Shown here one piece after another: positions 1 to 9,682 of a DNA stretch of 64,000 bases (positions are counted from its first letter, which is position 1; the number at the start of each line of letters is the position of its first letter). The DNA is taken from the NCBI GenBank assembly GCA_963795665.1, contig CAWCIP010000014.1, positions 62,001 through 126,000 on the forward strand, written 5' to 3'. The position numbers and the translations under genes are program-made. The notes under the pieces were generated by a model. That model saw only the letters and a program-made list of their open reading frames with translations, did not search any database and had not been told where the DNA came from. Source of the DNA: DASUPK01 sp963795665 (GTDB lineage Bacteria; Actinomycetota; Thermoleophilia; Solirubrobacterales; 70-9).

Positions 1-867
1 ACCGACGTCCGGGTGGTCGGGCCGGTGGGTGATGACTTCGGCGCGGAGCAGCTCGGGATCCTCGAGGATCGCGGGATCGTCACCGATGACATCGAGCGGG
101 TTGCCGGCGGCCAGACCTTCTTCTGGCAGGGCCACTACGACTTCGACCTGAACGTCGCTCACACGGACGACACGCAGCTCAATGTCTTCGCGGACTTCGA
201 TCCGAAGCTCTCCGAGGATTCGAAGCGAGCCCAGATGCTCTTCCTGGGGAACATCCAGCCCGATCTCCAGCGAAAGATACGGGCCGGCTGCAGGGAGGCC
301 GAGTTCGCCGCGCTGGACTCGATGAACCTCTGGATAGAGACCACGCGGGACTCGTTGAAGGCGGCGATCGCGGAGGTCGACTGCGTGATGCTGAACGACG
401 CCGAGATCCGGGAGCTGACCGGGCAGCCGAATCTCGCCCGTGCGGCCAGGGCGCTGATCGAGATGGGTCCGCGCGTGGTGGTGGCCAAGCGGGGCGAGTA
501 TGGCGCCGCGCTGTTCAGCGGTGACGAGTTCTTCGCGATTCCCGGCTATCTGCTCGAGGACGTCCGCGATCCAACCGGCGCTGGCGACAGCTTTGCGGGC
601 GGGTTCCTCGGCTACCTCGACAGCCGCCGGGCCGCCGGGGAGTCCGTGCTCGACCACGGCGTCCTCCGCCAGGCGATGGCCTATGGCTCGGTGCTCGCCT
701 CGTTCAACGTCGAGGACTTCGGCACGGAGCGGGTCCGGTCACTCAGCCGCGAGGAGATCGACGAGCGGCTGCGCGACTTCCGCCGGATCACCCACTTCGA
801 GGTCGAGCCCCAGCATGAAACGGGTGGCTCCTCGGCTGCGCCTGCGGAGCCCCCTCGCATCAACTAG
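1..867 (+). CDS. PfkB-family carbohydrate/nucleoside kinase, 5' truncated
   Basis: The reading frame is open from base 1, so the N-terminus lies outside the window. About 288 residues are visible. Near the C-terminal third is the PfkB signature DPTGAGDSFAGGF, with its GAGD anion hole and catalytic Asp. An upstream segment VVGPVGDDFG matches the N-terminal glycine motif of ribokinase-like enzymes. The family phosphorylates sugars or nucleosides with ATP; the substrate cannot be read from this sequence. The C-terminal tail after about residue 265 is polar and looks disordered. The stop codon overlaps the stop of the convergent antiporter gene by 3 bp, leaving no room for a terminator between them. 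Confidence 0.9.
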   Translation, partial: TDVRVVGPVGDDFGAEQLGILEDRGIVTDDIERVAGGQTFFWQGHYDFDLNVAHTDDTQLNVFADFDPKLSEDSKRAQMLFLGNIQPDLQRKIRAGCREAEFAALDSMNLWIETTRDSLKAAIAEVDCVMLNDAEIRELTGQPNLARAARALIEMGPRVVVAKRGEYGAALFSGDEFFAIPGYLLEDVRDPTGAGDSFAGGFLGYLDSRRAAGESVLDHGVLRQAMAYGSVLASFNVEDFGTERVRSLSREEIDERLRDFRRITHFEVEPQHETGGSSAAPAEPPRIN

Positions 868-2450
868 GTTCCGAGGCGCGCCTCGTCCAGATCGAGGTCT
901 CGCTGGATGCGGCGGAAGAGGTCCTGCTTGATGCGGCCGTCGTTGCGCATGCCGAGCAGCGTCTCGCGCTCGGCATGGATGAGATCCTCGCGCAGCCTCC
1001 GGTACCCGCTCAGCGGATCCTCGATGGGGAGATCGCTGTCCTCGCCCTGCAGGGCGGCGACGCAGCGCGCGAAACGCGCCTGGTAGAGCTCGCGCAGCCG
1101 CTCCAGGGCGGCCTCCGAGATGGGTGTTCCTTCGGATTCCAGCTCGTCGAGCCGATCGAGCGCCGCCTGCGCGGCGGCCAGCCGCGCGACCGCCTCATCC
1201 GGCGCCCAGGCCTCTGTCGCGCTCAGGCCCAGCCATCGCACCAGTGAGGGAAGCGTCAATCCCTGGCCGACCAGCGTCACGAAGATCACCGCGACCGTCA
1301 GGTAGACGATCAGGTCACGTGAGTTGAAGGCAGCGCCCGAGTCGAGCGTGAACGGCAGCGCGAGCGCGGCGGCCAGCGACACCGCTCCTCGCATTCCGGT
1401 CCAGCCGATCAGGAGCCGCTCCCGCCAATCCTCTCCGCCCCCGGTGTCACCGATCGTGGGCAGCAGCCGCCCGAGGGAGACGGGGAGGAACTGCCAGGCG
1501 ATGCGGACCGCGATCACGACGCCCGAGATCATCAGGCCGTACCCGACGATCTCGCCGGGCGAGAAGGTCTCTCCGACGTTGCGCAGGATCCCCGGGAACT
1601 GCTCTCCGACCAGGACGAAGAGGATCGCGTTGAGCGCGAAGACGAGCACCCGCCAGAACGACTGCGCGTTCAGCCGTAGGTCGGCATCGAAGATGATGTG
1701 GGAGCGCCACCCGGAGAAGAGGCCGCTGCTGACCGCGGCGAGCACCCCCGATGCCCCGACGCCGTCGGCCAGCGCAAACGAGGCATAGGCGGTGAACACC
1801 GTGAGCAGGATCGCCAGCGGCGCGTCGTCGAGGCGGCGAAGCGCCATCTGGGACACACCTGAGACGGCCAGCCCGATCGCCACGCCGCCGATCACGCCGA
1901 CCACCAGGTCATCGATCGCCTCACCTGCCGTGAGCGTGCCGCTGACCACGGCGACCACCGCGACCTTGTAGGAGACCAGGGCGACGGCGTCGTTGATCAT
2001 GCTCTCGCCCTCCACCAGCGTCGCGACCCGGTCGGTGATTCCGACGCGCTGGAAGGTGGCGATCGCGGCAACCGGATCGGTCGGAGCGACGATGGCACCC
2101 AGGACAAACCCCTCGGCCCAGCTGATGCTGGGGATCACCGCCTGGGCTATGGCGGCGACCGCGACCATCGTGGCCAGCGAGAGCCCGATGACCAACCAGG
2201 TCAGCGGGACGAGCTCGGCTCGCAACTCCTTCGGCGAGGCCCAATAGCCCGCCGACTGCAGCAGCGGCGGCAGGAAGACGAGGAAAACGACATCCGGCTG
2301 CAATTCGAGGGTCGGCCCCCCGGGGATGAAGCCGATCGCCAGGCCGCCCAGCACCAGGACGATCGGGTACGGGATCGAGATCGCGTCGGCGAGGCGAACC
2401 AGGACGATCGCCGCGGCCACGAGCGCAATCAGGATCTCGATGTCGTTCAC
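864..2450 (-). CDS. Na+/H+ antiporter, CPA1 family (NhaP/NHE type)
   Basis: This 528-residue protein has about 12 hydrophobic segments in the first 400 residues followed by a charged cytoplasmic tail of about 120 residues. The central helix carries TDPVAA and the following one EGESMINDA, which are the Asp and Asn-Asp ion-binding motifs of CPA1 exchangers. The family exchanges cytoplasmic Na+ or K+ for H+ and controls pH and salt. The start is GTG at 2450. A TAGACT hexamer (reverse complement of 2457-2462) ends 6 nt before it, suggesting a leaderless transcript. The promoter lies face to face with that of the divergent DsbA-like gene. The 3' end converges on and overlaps the PfkB gene. Confidence 0.92.
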   Translation of the reverse strand: MNDIEILIALVAAAIVLVRLADAISIPYPIVLVLGGLAIGFIPGGPTLELQPDVVFLVFLPPLLQSAGYWASPKELRAELVPLTWLVIGLSLATMVAVAAIAQAVIPSISWAEGFVLGAIVAPTDPVAAIATFQRVGITDRVATLVEGESMINDAVALVSYKVAVVAVVSGTLTAGEAIDDLVVGVIGGVAIGLAVSGVSQMALRRLDDAPLAILLTVFTAYASFALADGVGASGVLAAVSSGLFSGWRSHIIFDADLRLNAQSFWRVLVFALNAILFVLVGEQFPGILRNVGETFSPGEIVGYGLMISGVVIAVRIAWQFLPVSLGRLLPTIGDTGGGEDWRERLLIGWTGMRGAVSLAAALALPFTLDSGAAFNSRDLIVYLTVAVIFVTLVGQGLTLPSLVRWLGLSATEAWAPDEAVARLAAAQAALDRLDELESEGTPISEAALERLRELYQARFARCVAALQGEDSDLPIEDPLSGYRRLREDLIHAERETLLGMRNDGRIKQDLFRRIQRDLDLDEARLGT

Positions 2451-2456
2451 GCCGCG

Positions 2457-2466
2457 AGTCTACGAT
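2457..2466. promoter_or_regulatory. overlapping divergent -10 elements
   Basis: The 25-bp gap between GTG 2450 (minus) and ATG 2476 (plus) contains AGTCTACGAT. Read on the plus strand it gives TACGAT (2461-2466), 9 nt before ATG. Read on the minus strand it gives TAGACT (2457-2462), 6 nt before GTG. The two -10-like hexamers share two bases, so the two promoters should exclude each other. This is a motif reading only; no transcript data. Confidence 0.5.
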
Positions 2467-2475
2467 CGCCATCCC

Positions 2476-3003
2476 ATGGGTCAGCTCACCCCGCCCCTTT
2501 CCGCCGAGGACCACGTCGACGGCCCCGACCGGGCCGAGCTCGAGCTGGTCATGTACGGGGATTTCCAGTGCCCGTACTGCACCGCGGCTTATCCGATCGT
2601 CCACCGCCTGCGGGACCAGCTCGCCGGGCGGCTGCTGTTCGCCTTCCGCCACTTCCCGCTTCGCAATGTCCACCCCGACGCCGAGCGCGCCGCCGAGGCC
2701 TCTGAGGCGGCGGCGGCTCAGGGGGCGTTCTGGGAGATGCACGACCGCATGTACGAGTCCCGCGGGGCGCTCAGCCGGGAGGACCTGATCCACCACGCCG
2801 CCGAGCTGGGCCTCGACGTGGAGCGGTTCACGGCGGAACTCGACTCATCGGTCCACGCGCCTCGCGTGCAGCGAGACGTCGACAGCGGCCTCGCCAGCGG
2901 CGTCACCGGGACGCCTGGCTTCTTCGTCGGCGGCCTGCTGCACGGCGGGTCGTTCGACGCCGCCACGTTGACCGCGGCGCTCGAGACGTCGGCCGGCCCC
3001 TAG
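2476..3003 (+). CDS. DsbA/thioredoxin-fold oxidoreductase
   Basis: The 175-residue protein begins with a beta strand leading to GDFQCPYCTAAYP, a CPYC dithiol of the DsbA/2-hydroxychromene isomerase fold. It ends with GVTGTPGFFVGG, the cis-proline loop of that fold. No signal peptide is visible, so it is probably cytoplasmic, like the FrnE/DsbA-like proteins of actinobacteria; it could form or reduce disulfides. The ATG at 2476 was chosen because a TACGAT hexamer lies 9 nt upstream and the thioredoxin fold starts about 25 residues in; longer in-frame starts would run into the antiporter gene. Its stop overlaps the stop of the convergent membrane-protein gene. Confidence 0.88.
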   Translation: MGQLTPPLSAEDHVDGPDRAELELVMYGDFQCPYCTAAYPIVHRLRDQLAGRLLFAFRHFPLRNVHPDAERAAEASEAAAAQGAFWEMHDRMYESRGALSREDLIHHAAELGLDVERFTAELDSSVHAPRVQRDVDSGLASGVTGTPGFFVGGLLHGGSFDAATLTAALETSAGP

Positions 3004-3746
3004 AGGCGGATCACGACCAGGCCGATCGCCAGCACGACCACCGCCCAGGAGAGCCCCCGCAGCGACCAGTCGAGTGGCGCCGCGATCTCCGCGACGGTCA
3101 GGGGGATCACCGTGCCGTCCTCGAGGCGCTGCTCCCCGGTCACGGAGACCGTCTTGCGCCTCAGCCGGCGGACGGGCGTCGAGAGGCGCCTCTGCACGCT
3201 GACCAGGCCAAAGCATCCCGCCGCGACCAGCACCCCCGCCACCACCGCCCTGGGGGAAGCGAACGAGAGCGTGTTCACCCACCAGGACGTCAGCGCCGGA
3301 AACGCCGCCCAGGCGAACGCGAGCCAGAAGTCGGTGTGGAAGCGGCCTCCGAACAGCTCCAGGTTGTAGGCGACGACGAAGAATCCGCCCGCCACCACGA
3401 AGGGCGCGAGGCTCGCCGAGACGATGAAGCAGCCGGCGATCCCGATTCCGATAGCGCCGGCGAGTGCGACGCCGGCGAGGCCGATCAGGGTGCGGTCCGA
3501 GAGCTCGGTCTTCAGCGGCCGTCCGTTGAGCTCGTCGAGAGCGTGGGCGCTGATCCCGACGGCGAGGAAGAAGGCAGCCAGCGTCGCGATGAACCGGTCC
3601 GTGTGGATCTGCGTCGCGGCCACGGCGCCGAAGCCGACGTTGGCCAGATTCCATGCCGTGTAGGGCGGATGGAGGACCGTGACGAGGTCCCGCCAGCCCC
3701 CTGGTCGCAGCGCGTAGAAGGCGGGCCGGGTGGTCTCGTCACTCAC
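3000..3746 (-). CDS. multi-pass membrane protein, possibly UbiA-like
   Basis: The 248-residue protein has about seven hydrophobic segments. After the second there is HALDELNGRPLKTELSDR, which recalls the Asp-rich NDxxD region of UbiA prenyltransferases in placement and surroundings, although the canonical motif is not intact. The GTG start at 3746 lies inside the end of the upstream methyltransferase gene (8-bp overlap), so the two are probably translationally coupled. Pairing with a UbiE-like methyltransferase would fit quinone or other isoprenoid-lipid metabolism, but that is inference from context. It could equally be an unrelated integral membrane protein. Confidence 0.75.
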   Translation of the reverse strand: MSDETTRPAFYALRPGGWRDLVTVLHPPYTAWNLANVGFGAVAATQIHTDRFIATLAAFFLAVGISAHALDELNGRPLKTELSDRTLIGLAGVALAGAIGIGIAGCFIVSASLAPFVVAGGFFVVAYNLELFGGRFHTDFWLAFAWAAFPALTSWWVNTLSFASPRAVVAGVLVAAGCFGLVSVQRRLSTPVRRLRRKTVSVTGEQRLEDGTVIPLTVAEIAAPLDWSLRGLSWAVVVLAIGLVVIRL

Positions 3747-4467
3747 GGGTCCCCCAGATCACGACGCCGCCGCCGAAGCTCATCACCCGCGCGGTCACGC
3801 CCTCGATCCCCGCATCCCGCCAGATGTCCAATTGTCGGTCGAGCGGCAGCCGCCCGTAGAAGTCGGTGATGCTCCGCCCCAGAAAGCGCCCGACGACGTA
3901 CCAGTCGCGGGAGATGATCCGCCCAAGGACCGGCATCGCCGCGCGCGTATACACGAGCCAGAGAGAGCGGGAGATGGGGTTCGGAGGGAGCATGAACTCG
4001 AGCGAGGCGATCCGTCCTCCACTCTTCACTACGCGCGCGAGCTCTCGCAAGGTTGCCTGGGGATCGTCCACGTAGCGGAGCAGGTAGGTGAAGGTGAGGT
4101 GGTCGAACTCACCATCCGCGAAGGGCAGGGACTCGGCCTCCCCCCTGACCAGCTCGACGCGATCGGCAAGGAGGGGATCGGCGGCGAGCTTCGCCTGCGC
4201 GCCCGCGAGCATCTCGGGACTCTGATCGAGGCCGACGACGGAGCATCCGTAGCTGCGAACGAGCGCCGCCGCGACCATCCCGGTCCCCGTCGCGACGTCG
4301 AGGACGCGATCGCCGTCGTTCGCCGCGACCTGGCGGACCATCGCCCGGCGCCAGCGCGGGTCCTGGCCGAAGCTGAGCAGGGCACCGGCGAGGTCATAGC
4401 GCTTCGGCAGCCCGGAGAAGAGGCGCAGCGTCTCCTCCTTGCTCGGCTTGTTTGCCGGAATCGCCAC
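3739..4467 (-). CDS. class I SAM-dependent methyltransferase, UbiE/MenG-like
   Basis: The 242-residue protein carries the Rossmann motif I VLDVATGTGMVAAAL (SAM-binding Gly loop), motif II-like VVGLDQSPEM and an LPFADGEFDHLTFTYLLRY segment typical of UbiE/MenG. Its N-terminal LFSGLPKRYDLAGALLSFGQDPRWR is also UbiE-like. The likely reaction is C-methylation of a demethylmenaquinone-type lipid, though other small-molecule substrates cannot be excluded. GTG 4467 was chosen because the family-like sequence begins right after it and the sequence further upstream loses similarity. It is the first gene of a two-gene minus-strand unit with the membrane protein at 3000-3746 and diverges from citrate synthase. 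Confidence 0.85.
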   Translation of the reverse strand: MAIPANKPSKEETLRLFSGLPKRYDLAGALLSFGQDPRWRRAMVRQVAANDGDRVLDVATGTGMVAAALVRSYGCSVVGLDQSPEMLAGAQAKLAADPLLADRVELVRGEAESLPFADGEFDHLTFTYLLRYVDDPQATLRELARVVKSGGRIASLEFMLPPNPISRSLWLVYTRAAMPVLGRIISRDWYVVGRFLGRSITDFYGRLPLDRQLDIWRDAGIEGVTARVMSFGGGVVIWGTRE

Positions 4468-4512
4468 CGTGAGAAGATATGTGGGAAGAGCGCACGCGAC
4501 CGAGGAGGGTTG

Positions 4513-5916
<1,404 letters not shown>

Positions 5917-5941
5917 ACCGCCCCGGCGGGCGGGTCCTGTC

Positions 5942-5990
5942 GCGGAATCTCACCGCGGATCGAGGCATCTCACCGCGGATGAGATTCCGC
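5942..5990. repeat. inverted repeat with internal 14-bp direct repeat after gltA
   Basis: Arms GCGGAATCTC (5942-5951) and GAGATTCCGC (5981-5990) are perfectly complementary. Inside, ATCTCACCGCGGAT occurs twice in direct orientation (5947-5960 and 5967-5980), and CCGCGG is itself palindromic. In RNA this folds as a 10-bp stem with a 29-nt loop. It could be a terminator for gltA, but there is no T run; it could also be a protein-binding site. Confidence 0.6.
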
Positions 5991-6026
5991 GCCACCCGCC
6001 CGAGGGACGGTTAGGCTCCCGCCTCG

Positions 6027-6370
6027 GTGAGCTGGAAGGTCACCGTCAGACATGGGAGCGATGTCGGGGCGCGAGAAGTTCGGCGACTCTCGACGAGGCG
6101 ATTGACGAGGCTCGGCGGCGGGTTGAACAGGTGCTTCGGGAGGATCGGTTGCCTCCGGTTCGCTCGATTCGGGACTTCAGCCCCGGGCAGCGGGTTCAGG
6201 CCCGGATCGAGATCTCCGGGCCCGGTCTGATCCGCTCTCCGGAGGGCGGGATCGACGTGATGGGGGATGGGACCGCGATCGCCTACACGGGGGCGATCCG
6301 CAAGGAGACGATCGACGCGGACTCCCTTGGACAGGCGTTCGAGCGCCTGCGGGCAATCCTGCAGGGGTAG
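6027..6370 (+). pseudogene. small conserved-looking protein, apparently frameshifted
   Basis: From GTG 6027 one frame reads MSWKVTVRHGSDVG and then degenerates. From about 6083 another frame reads ATLDEAIDEARRRVEQVL and continues as a clean coding sequence to TAG 6370 (FSPGQRVQARIEISGPG, then GGIDVMGDGTAIAYTG). The second frame has no start codon between 6011 and GTG 6131, so joining the two frames by one missing base around 6066-6085 gives a sensible protein of about 114 residues. The function is unknown; it looks like a compact cytoplasmic domain with an N-terminal beta strand. If the frame change is real, the surviving product would begin at GTG 6131 with 79 residues. Confidence 0.5.
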
Positions 6371-6397
6371 CCCCGATACGGGCTACGGTCGGCTGCA

Positions 6398-7366
6398 ATG
6401 AACCTACGGGGAGTGGCAGGGATCGCCGCTCTTGTAGCGATCCTCGTGCCGTTGCTGCTTGGTGCAGCGCCGGCGGAAGGCAAGAAGAAGCACAAGAAGC
6501 CGAAGTCGCCGCCGGTCACGACCGTCAGCGCGACGCAAACGACCTCGGCGGACAACCAGCAGCTGACCGTGACGGCGACCTGTCCCTCCGGCCTGATCGC
6601 GGTCGGCGGAGGATTTCTGTCGCCGGCGGTCCTGCCCGGCGGTAACCCAACCGACCTGAACCTCGTCTACGAGTCCCGCCGAGCCGGAGACAGCGCCTGG
6701 CAGGTGTCCGCGGTACGCGAGGACACGGACACCACCGGCCCGGACGTTCCCCTGACCGCGATCGTCGACTGCCGCAGCACCAAGCTTGCCGCCAAGAAAC
6801 ACGTCGGGAAGAAGGCCGCGGCCGCGAAGAAAAAGAAGAAGAAGCTGAGGATCACCGAGACGAGCGCATCCGCTGTGGCGGCGTCCGTCGACGCCGCGCA
6901 GGCGAGCGCCACCGCCACCTGTCCCCCCAAGACGAAGGCCCTCGGCGGCGGGTTCTCCTCCTCGCCGACGCCGGTCGCCAAAGAACCGGAGGCCTTCCCC
7001 TACGTCTGGTCGAATCACCGAACGAGTCCGACCACCTGGTTCGCCGCCTTCAGCAACGTCGGGAAGGTGGCGCGCACCGTGACCAGCTACGCCTACTGCG
7101 CCGCCGGCCTGAAGATCGCGGAGACCACTGCCGGCATCACCCTCCCCGCATCGGGGACAACCGTCACCGGCGCGACCGCGACGGCGCCGGTCTGCCCTGG
7201 GGGCAAGGCCCTGCTGGGAGGCGGCTTCGACAACACGCCGGCGGCCCAGTCCGGGGCGCTGGCGCTGTTGACCGGATCGAGCCCGGTGGACGGCAGCTGG
7301 CAACTCGTGACGCTCAACTTCAACACGGTCCCGGGAACGATCAGCTCAAGCGCCTACTGCGCCTAG
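6398..7366 (+). CDS. exported lysine-rich protein with CPxG/GGGF repeats
   Basis: This 322-residue protein has a signal peptide (hydrophobic residues about 5-25, cleavage near APAEG) and then a basic stretch KKKHKKPKSP. It is built of three repeats of about 90 residues. Each starts with a CPxG-like turn followed by GGGF (CPSGLIAVGGGF, CPPKTKALGGGF, CPGGKALLGGGF), has a central Trp, and ends in xxYC or xVDC, so each unit probably closes one disulfide. A tract of about 25 residues between repeats 1 and 2 is almost all Lys and Ala. The same repeat is in the protein at 42225-43424. TACGGT at 6384-6389, 8 nt before ATG, suggests leaderless transcription. Function unknown; a wall-associated role is inferred. 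Confidence 0.85.
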   Translation: MNLRGVAGIAALVAILVPLLLGAAPAEGKKKHKKPKSPPVTTVSATQTTSADNQQLTVTATCPSGLIAVGGGFLSPAVLPGGNPTDLNLVYESRRAGDSAWQVSAVREDTDTTGPDVPLTAIVDCRSTKLAAKKHVGKKAAAAKKKKKKLRITETSASAVAASVDAAQASATATCPPKTKALGGGFSSSPTPVAKEPEAFPYVWSNHRTSPTTWFAAFSNVGKVARTVTSYAYCAAGLKIAETTAGITLPASGTTVTGATATAPVCPGGKALLGGGFDNTPAAQSGALALLTGSSPVDGSWQLVTLNFNTVPGTISSSAYCA

Positions 7367-7410
7367 CGCCGGTTCGCCCCCCGGCCAGCCCGGGGATAAT
7401 CTGCTCGCCG

Positions 7411-7704
7411 ATGAGCGAGAGCTACGAAGCGGGGCGGCGGATTCGGCTCCCCGGCGGGGCCGAGCGGCCCATCCAGGTCTTCATCAACGGCACGGTGCAG
7501 TCCGAGGGCACGGACTACTCCGTCCACGGGCGCGAGATCGTCTTCTCGCGGCCGTTGGTCAAGGAGAAGGTGAGCCGCAGCCGCTGGCTGGCGATGAGCC
7601 TGGGGCTGTTCGGGAGCTACGGCAAGAACGAGACCGTCGACGTCCACTTCCGCCGCGCCGGGAAGATCGAGGTGGTCACCGACGCGGAGATCGTGGGCGA
7701 CTGA
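7411..7704 (+). CDS. small conserved-looking protein of unknown function
   Basis: The 97-residue protein is predicted to be mostly beta (VFINGTVQSEGTDYSVHGREIVF and ETVDVHFRRAGKIEVV), with a basic amphipathic stretch KEKVSRSRWLAMSLGLFGSYG between the halves. No signal peptide or membrane segment is seen. GATAAT (7395-7400) is a near-perfect -10 box 10 nt before the ATG. The stop codon shares one base with the ATG of the following luciferase-like oxidoreductase, so the two genes are co-translated. I do not recognise the family. Confidence 0.75.
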   Translation: MSESYEAGRRIRLPGGAERPIQVFINGTVQSEGTDYSVHGREIVFSRPLVKEKVSRSRWLAMSLGLFGSYGKNETVDVHFRRAGKIEVVTDAEIVGD

Positions 7705-8636
7705 TGCGGGTCTGCCTGATGATCGAGGGACAGGAGTCCGTCTCCTGGGAGGAATGGGTCGCGCTGGCCAAGGCCTGCGAGGAGAGCCCGATCGAGGCGC
7801 TCTTCCGCTCGGATCACTACCAGTCGGTGATGGGAGCCACCGAGCGCAGCTCGCTCGACGCCTGGAGCACGATGAACGCCCTCGCGGCGATCACCTCGAC
7901 GCTGCGGCTCGGGACCATGGTCTCGCCGGTGACCTTCCGCCACCCGTCCGTCCTCGCCAAGAGCGTGGTCACGGCCGATCACATCGCCGGGGGCGGCCGA
8001 ATCGAGCTCGGAATGGGCTCCGGCTGGCTGGAGGCTGAGCACGAGGCCTACGGCTTTCCATTTCCGAGCACCGGGGAGCGCGTCGGGATGTTCGAGGAGC
8101 AGATCGAGATCGTCAGCCGCCAGTGGGATGAGGGAACGCTCGACTTCGAGGGCGAGCACTACCGGATCAAGGGGCTGGACGCCCAGCCGAAGCCGATCTC
8201 GCCTCCCAACCTGATCGTCGGCGGCAGCGCCAGACCCCGCACACTCGCGGCCGCAGCCCGCTGGGCCGACGAATACAACCTGGTGATGATGAGCGCCGAG
8301 CGGTGCCGGGAGCTCGTCCCCGTGGTCAGGAAGGCGTGGGAGGACGCCGGACGGGCGGCGCCCGTCATCTCGGTGATGACCCACGGGATCATCGGGTCAG
8401 ACCGGGTCGACCTGCTCGAGCGGGCCCACGCGGTCGCGGAGATCCGGGGCGAGGATGCATCGGACCCCGAGGCCTACGTGGAGGGCCTCTCCGACAACAC
8501 CCTGGTTGGCACGGTCGCCGAGATCCGCGAGCAGCTGGCCGAGCTCGAGGATGCCGGCGTGGAGCGGGTCATGTTCCAGCACCTGACGCACGGCGACCTC
8601 GACGGCGTGGACCTGGTCGGCGAGCTCGCTTCGTAA
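7704..8636 (+). CDS. LLM-class (luciferase-like) flavin/F420-dependent oxidoreductase
   Basis: The 310-residue TIM-barrel protein has the features of bacterial-luciferase-like monooxygenases: an N-terminal strand MRVCLMIEGQ, the active-site region FRSDHYQS, LRLGTMVSPVTFRHPSVLAK, the GGRIELGMGSGW phosphate-binding segment and NLIVGGSARPRTL. In actinobacteria such proteins usually use F420 or FMN; the substrate is not predictable. It is translationally coupled to the small upstream gene (1-bp overlap) and ends 10 bp before the stop of the convergent acyl-CoA dehydrogenase operon. Confidence 0.93.
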   Translation: MRVCLMIEGQESVSWEEWVALAKACEESPIEALFRSDHYQSVMGATERSSLDAWSTMNALAAITSTLRLGTMVSPVTFRHPSVLAKSVVTADHIAGGGRIELGMGSGWLEAEHEAYGFPFPSTGERVGMFEEQIEIVSRQWDEGTLDFEGEHYRIKGLDAQPKPISPPNLIVGGSARPRTLAAAARWADEYNLVMMSAERCRELVPVVRKAWEDAGRAAPVISVMTHGIIGSDRVDLLERAHAVAEIRGEDASDPEAYVEGLSDNTLVGTVAEIREQLAELEDAGVERVMFQHLTHGDLDGVDLVGELAS

Positions 8637-8645
8637 AACGGGGTG

Positions 8646-9680
8646 CTAGGCGACCGCGGGCTCGCCGGCGCCGAGGCCGGAGAGATCGGCGACCCGCTCG
8701 CGATGGTCGCGGGGGGTGCCGAGCATGCGGCCCGCGACGCGGCCGCGCTTGAGCCAGAACTGGAGGTCGTGCTCCCAGGTGAAGCCGATGCCGCCGAACA
8801 CCTGCAGGGCGGAGGCCGGCACCTGCCAGCCTGCGTCCGCCGCGCGCGCCCCGGCCATCGCCGCCGCCATCGGCAGCGACTCCGGCTCGGCGTCCGCGGT
8901 CCAGGCGGCGTAGTAGGTCAATGAGCGCGACTCCTCGGTGGCGAGGAGCATGGCGGCGCACCGGTGTCCCACGCCCTGGTAGGCGCCGATCGGGCGGCCG
9001 AACTGCTGCCGCTCGCGCGCGTACTCGACCGCCATCTCCATGGTCCGCTGCGCGATGCCGGTGAGCTCGGCCGCGATCGCGACCGCGAGCCGGTCGCGTC
9101 CCGCGTCGACGTCGCCCGGCAGCGGATCGCCGGCCGTCTCGGAGATCAGCCCGTAGGAGCGGGTCGCATCGATCGCCTCGAAGGTCTCGAAGCTCAAATC
9201 GGCGGTGGGCGCGAGGAAGGCACCGCCCGCATGGAAGATCACCGCGACGTCCGCGGTGGGCAGATCGCAGAACAGGGTGCTCTCCGCATCGCCGTTGGCT
9301 CCATGGTCGAAGCCGCCGAATGCCCCGGTCGCCTCACCTGAGGCGAGCTTGGGCAGCCACTCTGCGCGCTGCTCGTCGGAGCCGGCGGCCGAGATCACCA
9401 GCGCGGCGCCGGCTGTGCCGAGCAGTGGGCTGGGCGCGCAGGCATAGCCGGACTCCTCCAGGAGGACGGCGAGCTCGACCATGCCCAGGCCCTGGCCGCC
9501 GTCGTCCTCGGAGATGGCAATGCCGGGCCAGCCGAGCTCGGAGATCTGCTTCCAGAGCGAGTCGTCGTACGAGCGCGCCTCCGCCAGCTCCCTGACCTTC
9601 GCCGGCGCAAAACGGGAGGCGAGGAACTCGTTCGCGGTCCGCTTGATCTCCTGCTGCTCGTCGTCCAGGTCGAAGTTCAT
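8646..9680 (-). CDS. acyl-CoA dehydrogenase, second subunit of a pair
   Basis: The 344-residue protein has the acyl-CoA dehydrogenase fold: an N-terminal helical part from MNFDLDDEQQEIKRTANEFL, a shortened middle beta domain, and a C-terminal helix block with YARERQQFGRPIGAYQGVGHR. It is shorter than the usual 380 residues and its middle domain has lost much of the FAD-contacting consensus. It follows 2 bp after a second acyl-CoA dehydrogenase gene. Such pairs in actinobacteria form heterotetramers oxidising unusual acyl chains, such as steroid side chains (ChsE-type). The assignment to a heteromer here is inference. Confidence 0.88.
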   Translation of the reverse strand: MNFDLDDEQQEIKRTANEFLASRFAPAKVRELAEARSYDDSLWKQISELGWPGIAISEDDGGQGLGMVELAVLLEESGYACAPSPLLGTAGAALVISAAGSDEQRAEWLPKLASGEATGAFGGFDHGANGDAESTLFCDLPTADVAVIFHAGGAFLAPTADLSFETFEAIDATRSYGLISETAGDPLPGDVDAGRDRLAVAIAAELTGIAQRTMEMAVEYARERQQFGRPIGAYQGVGHRCAAMLLATEESRSLTYYAAWTADAEPESLPMAAAMAGARAADAGWQVPASALQVFGGIGFTWEHDLQFWLKRGRVAGRMLGTPRDHRERVADLSGLGAGEPAVA

Positions 9681-9682
9681 GG

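Noticed and set aside
500..931. Long open frame overlapping the PfkB gene in another frame
   Set aside because: Arg/Ser/Pro-rich translation typical of an out-of-frame reading of GC-rich coding DNA; the PfkB frame carries the motifs.
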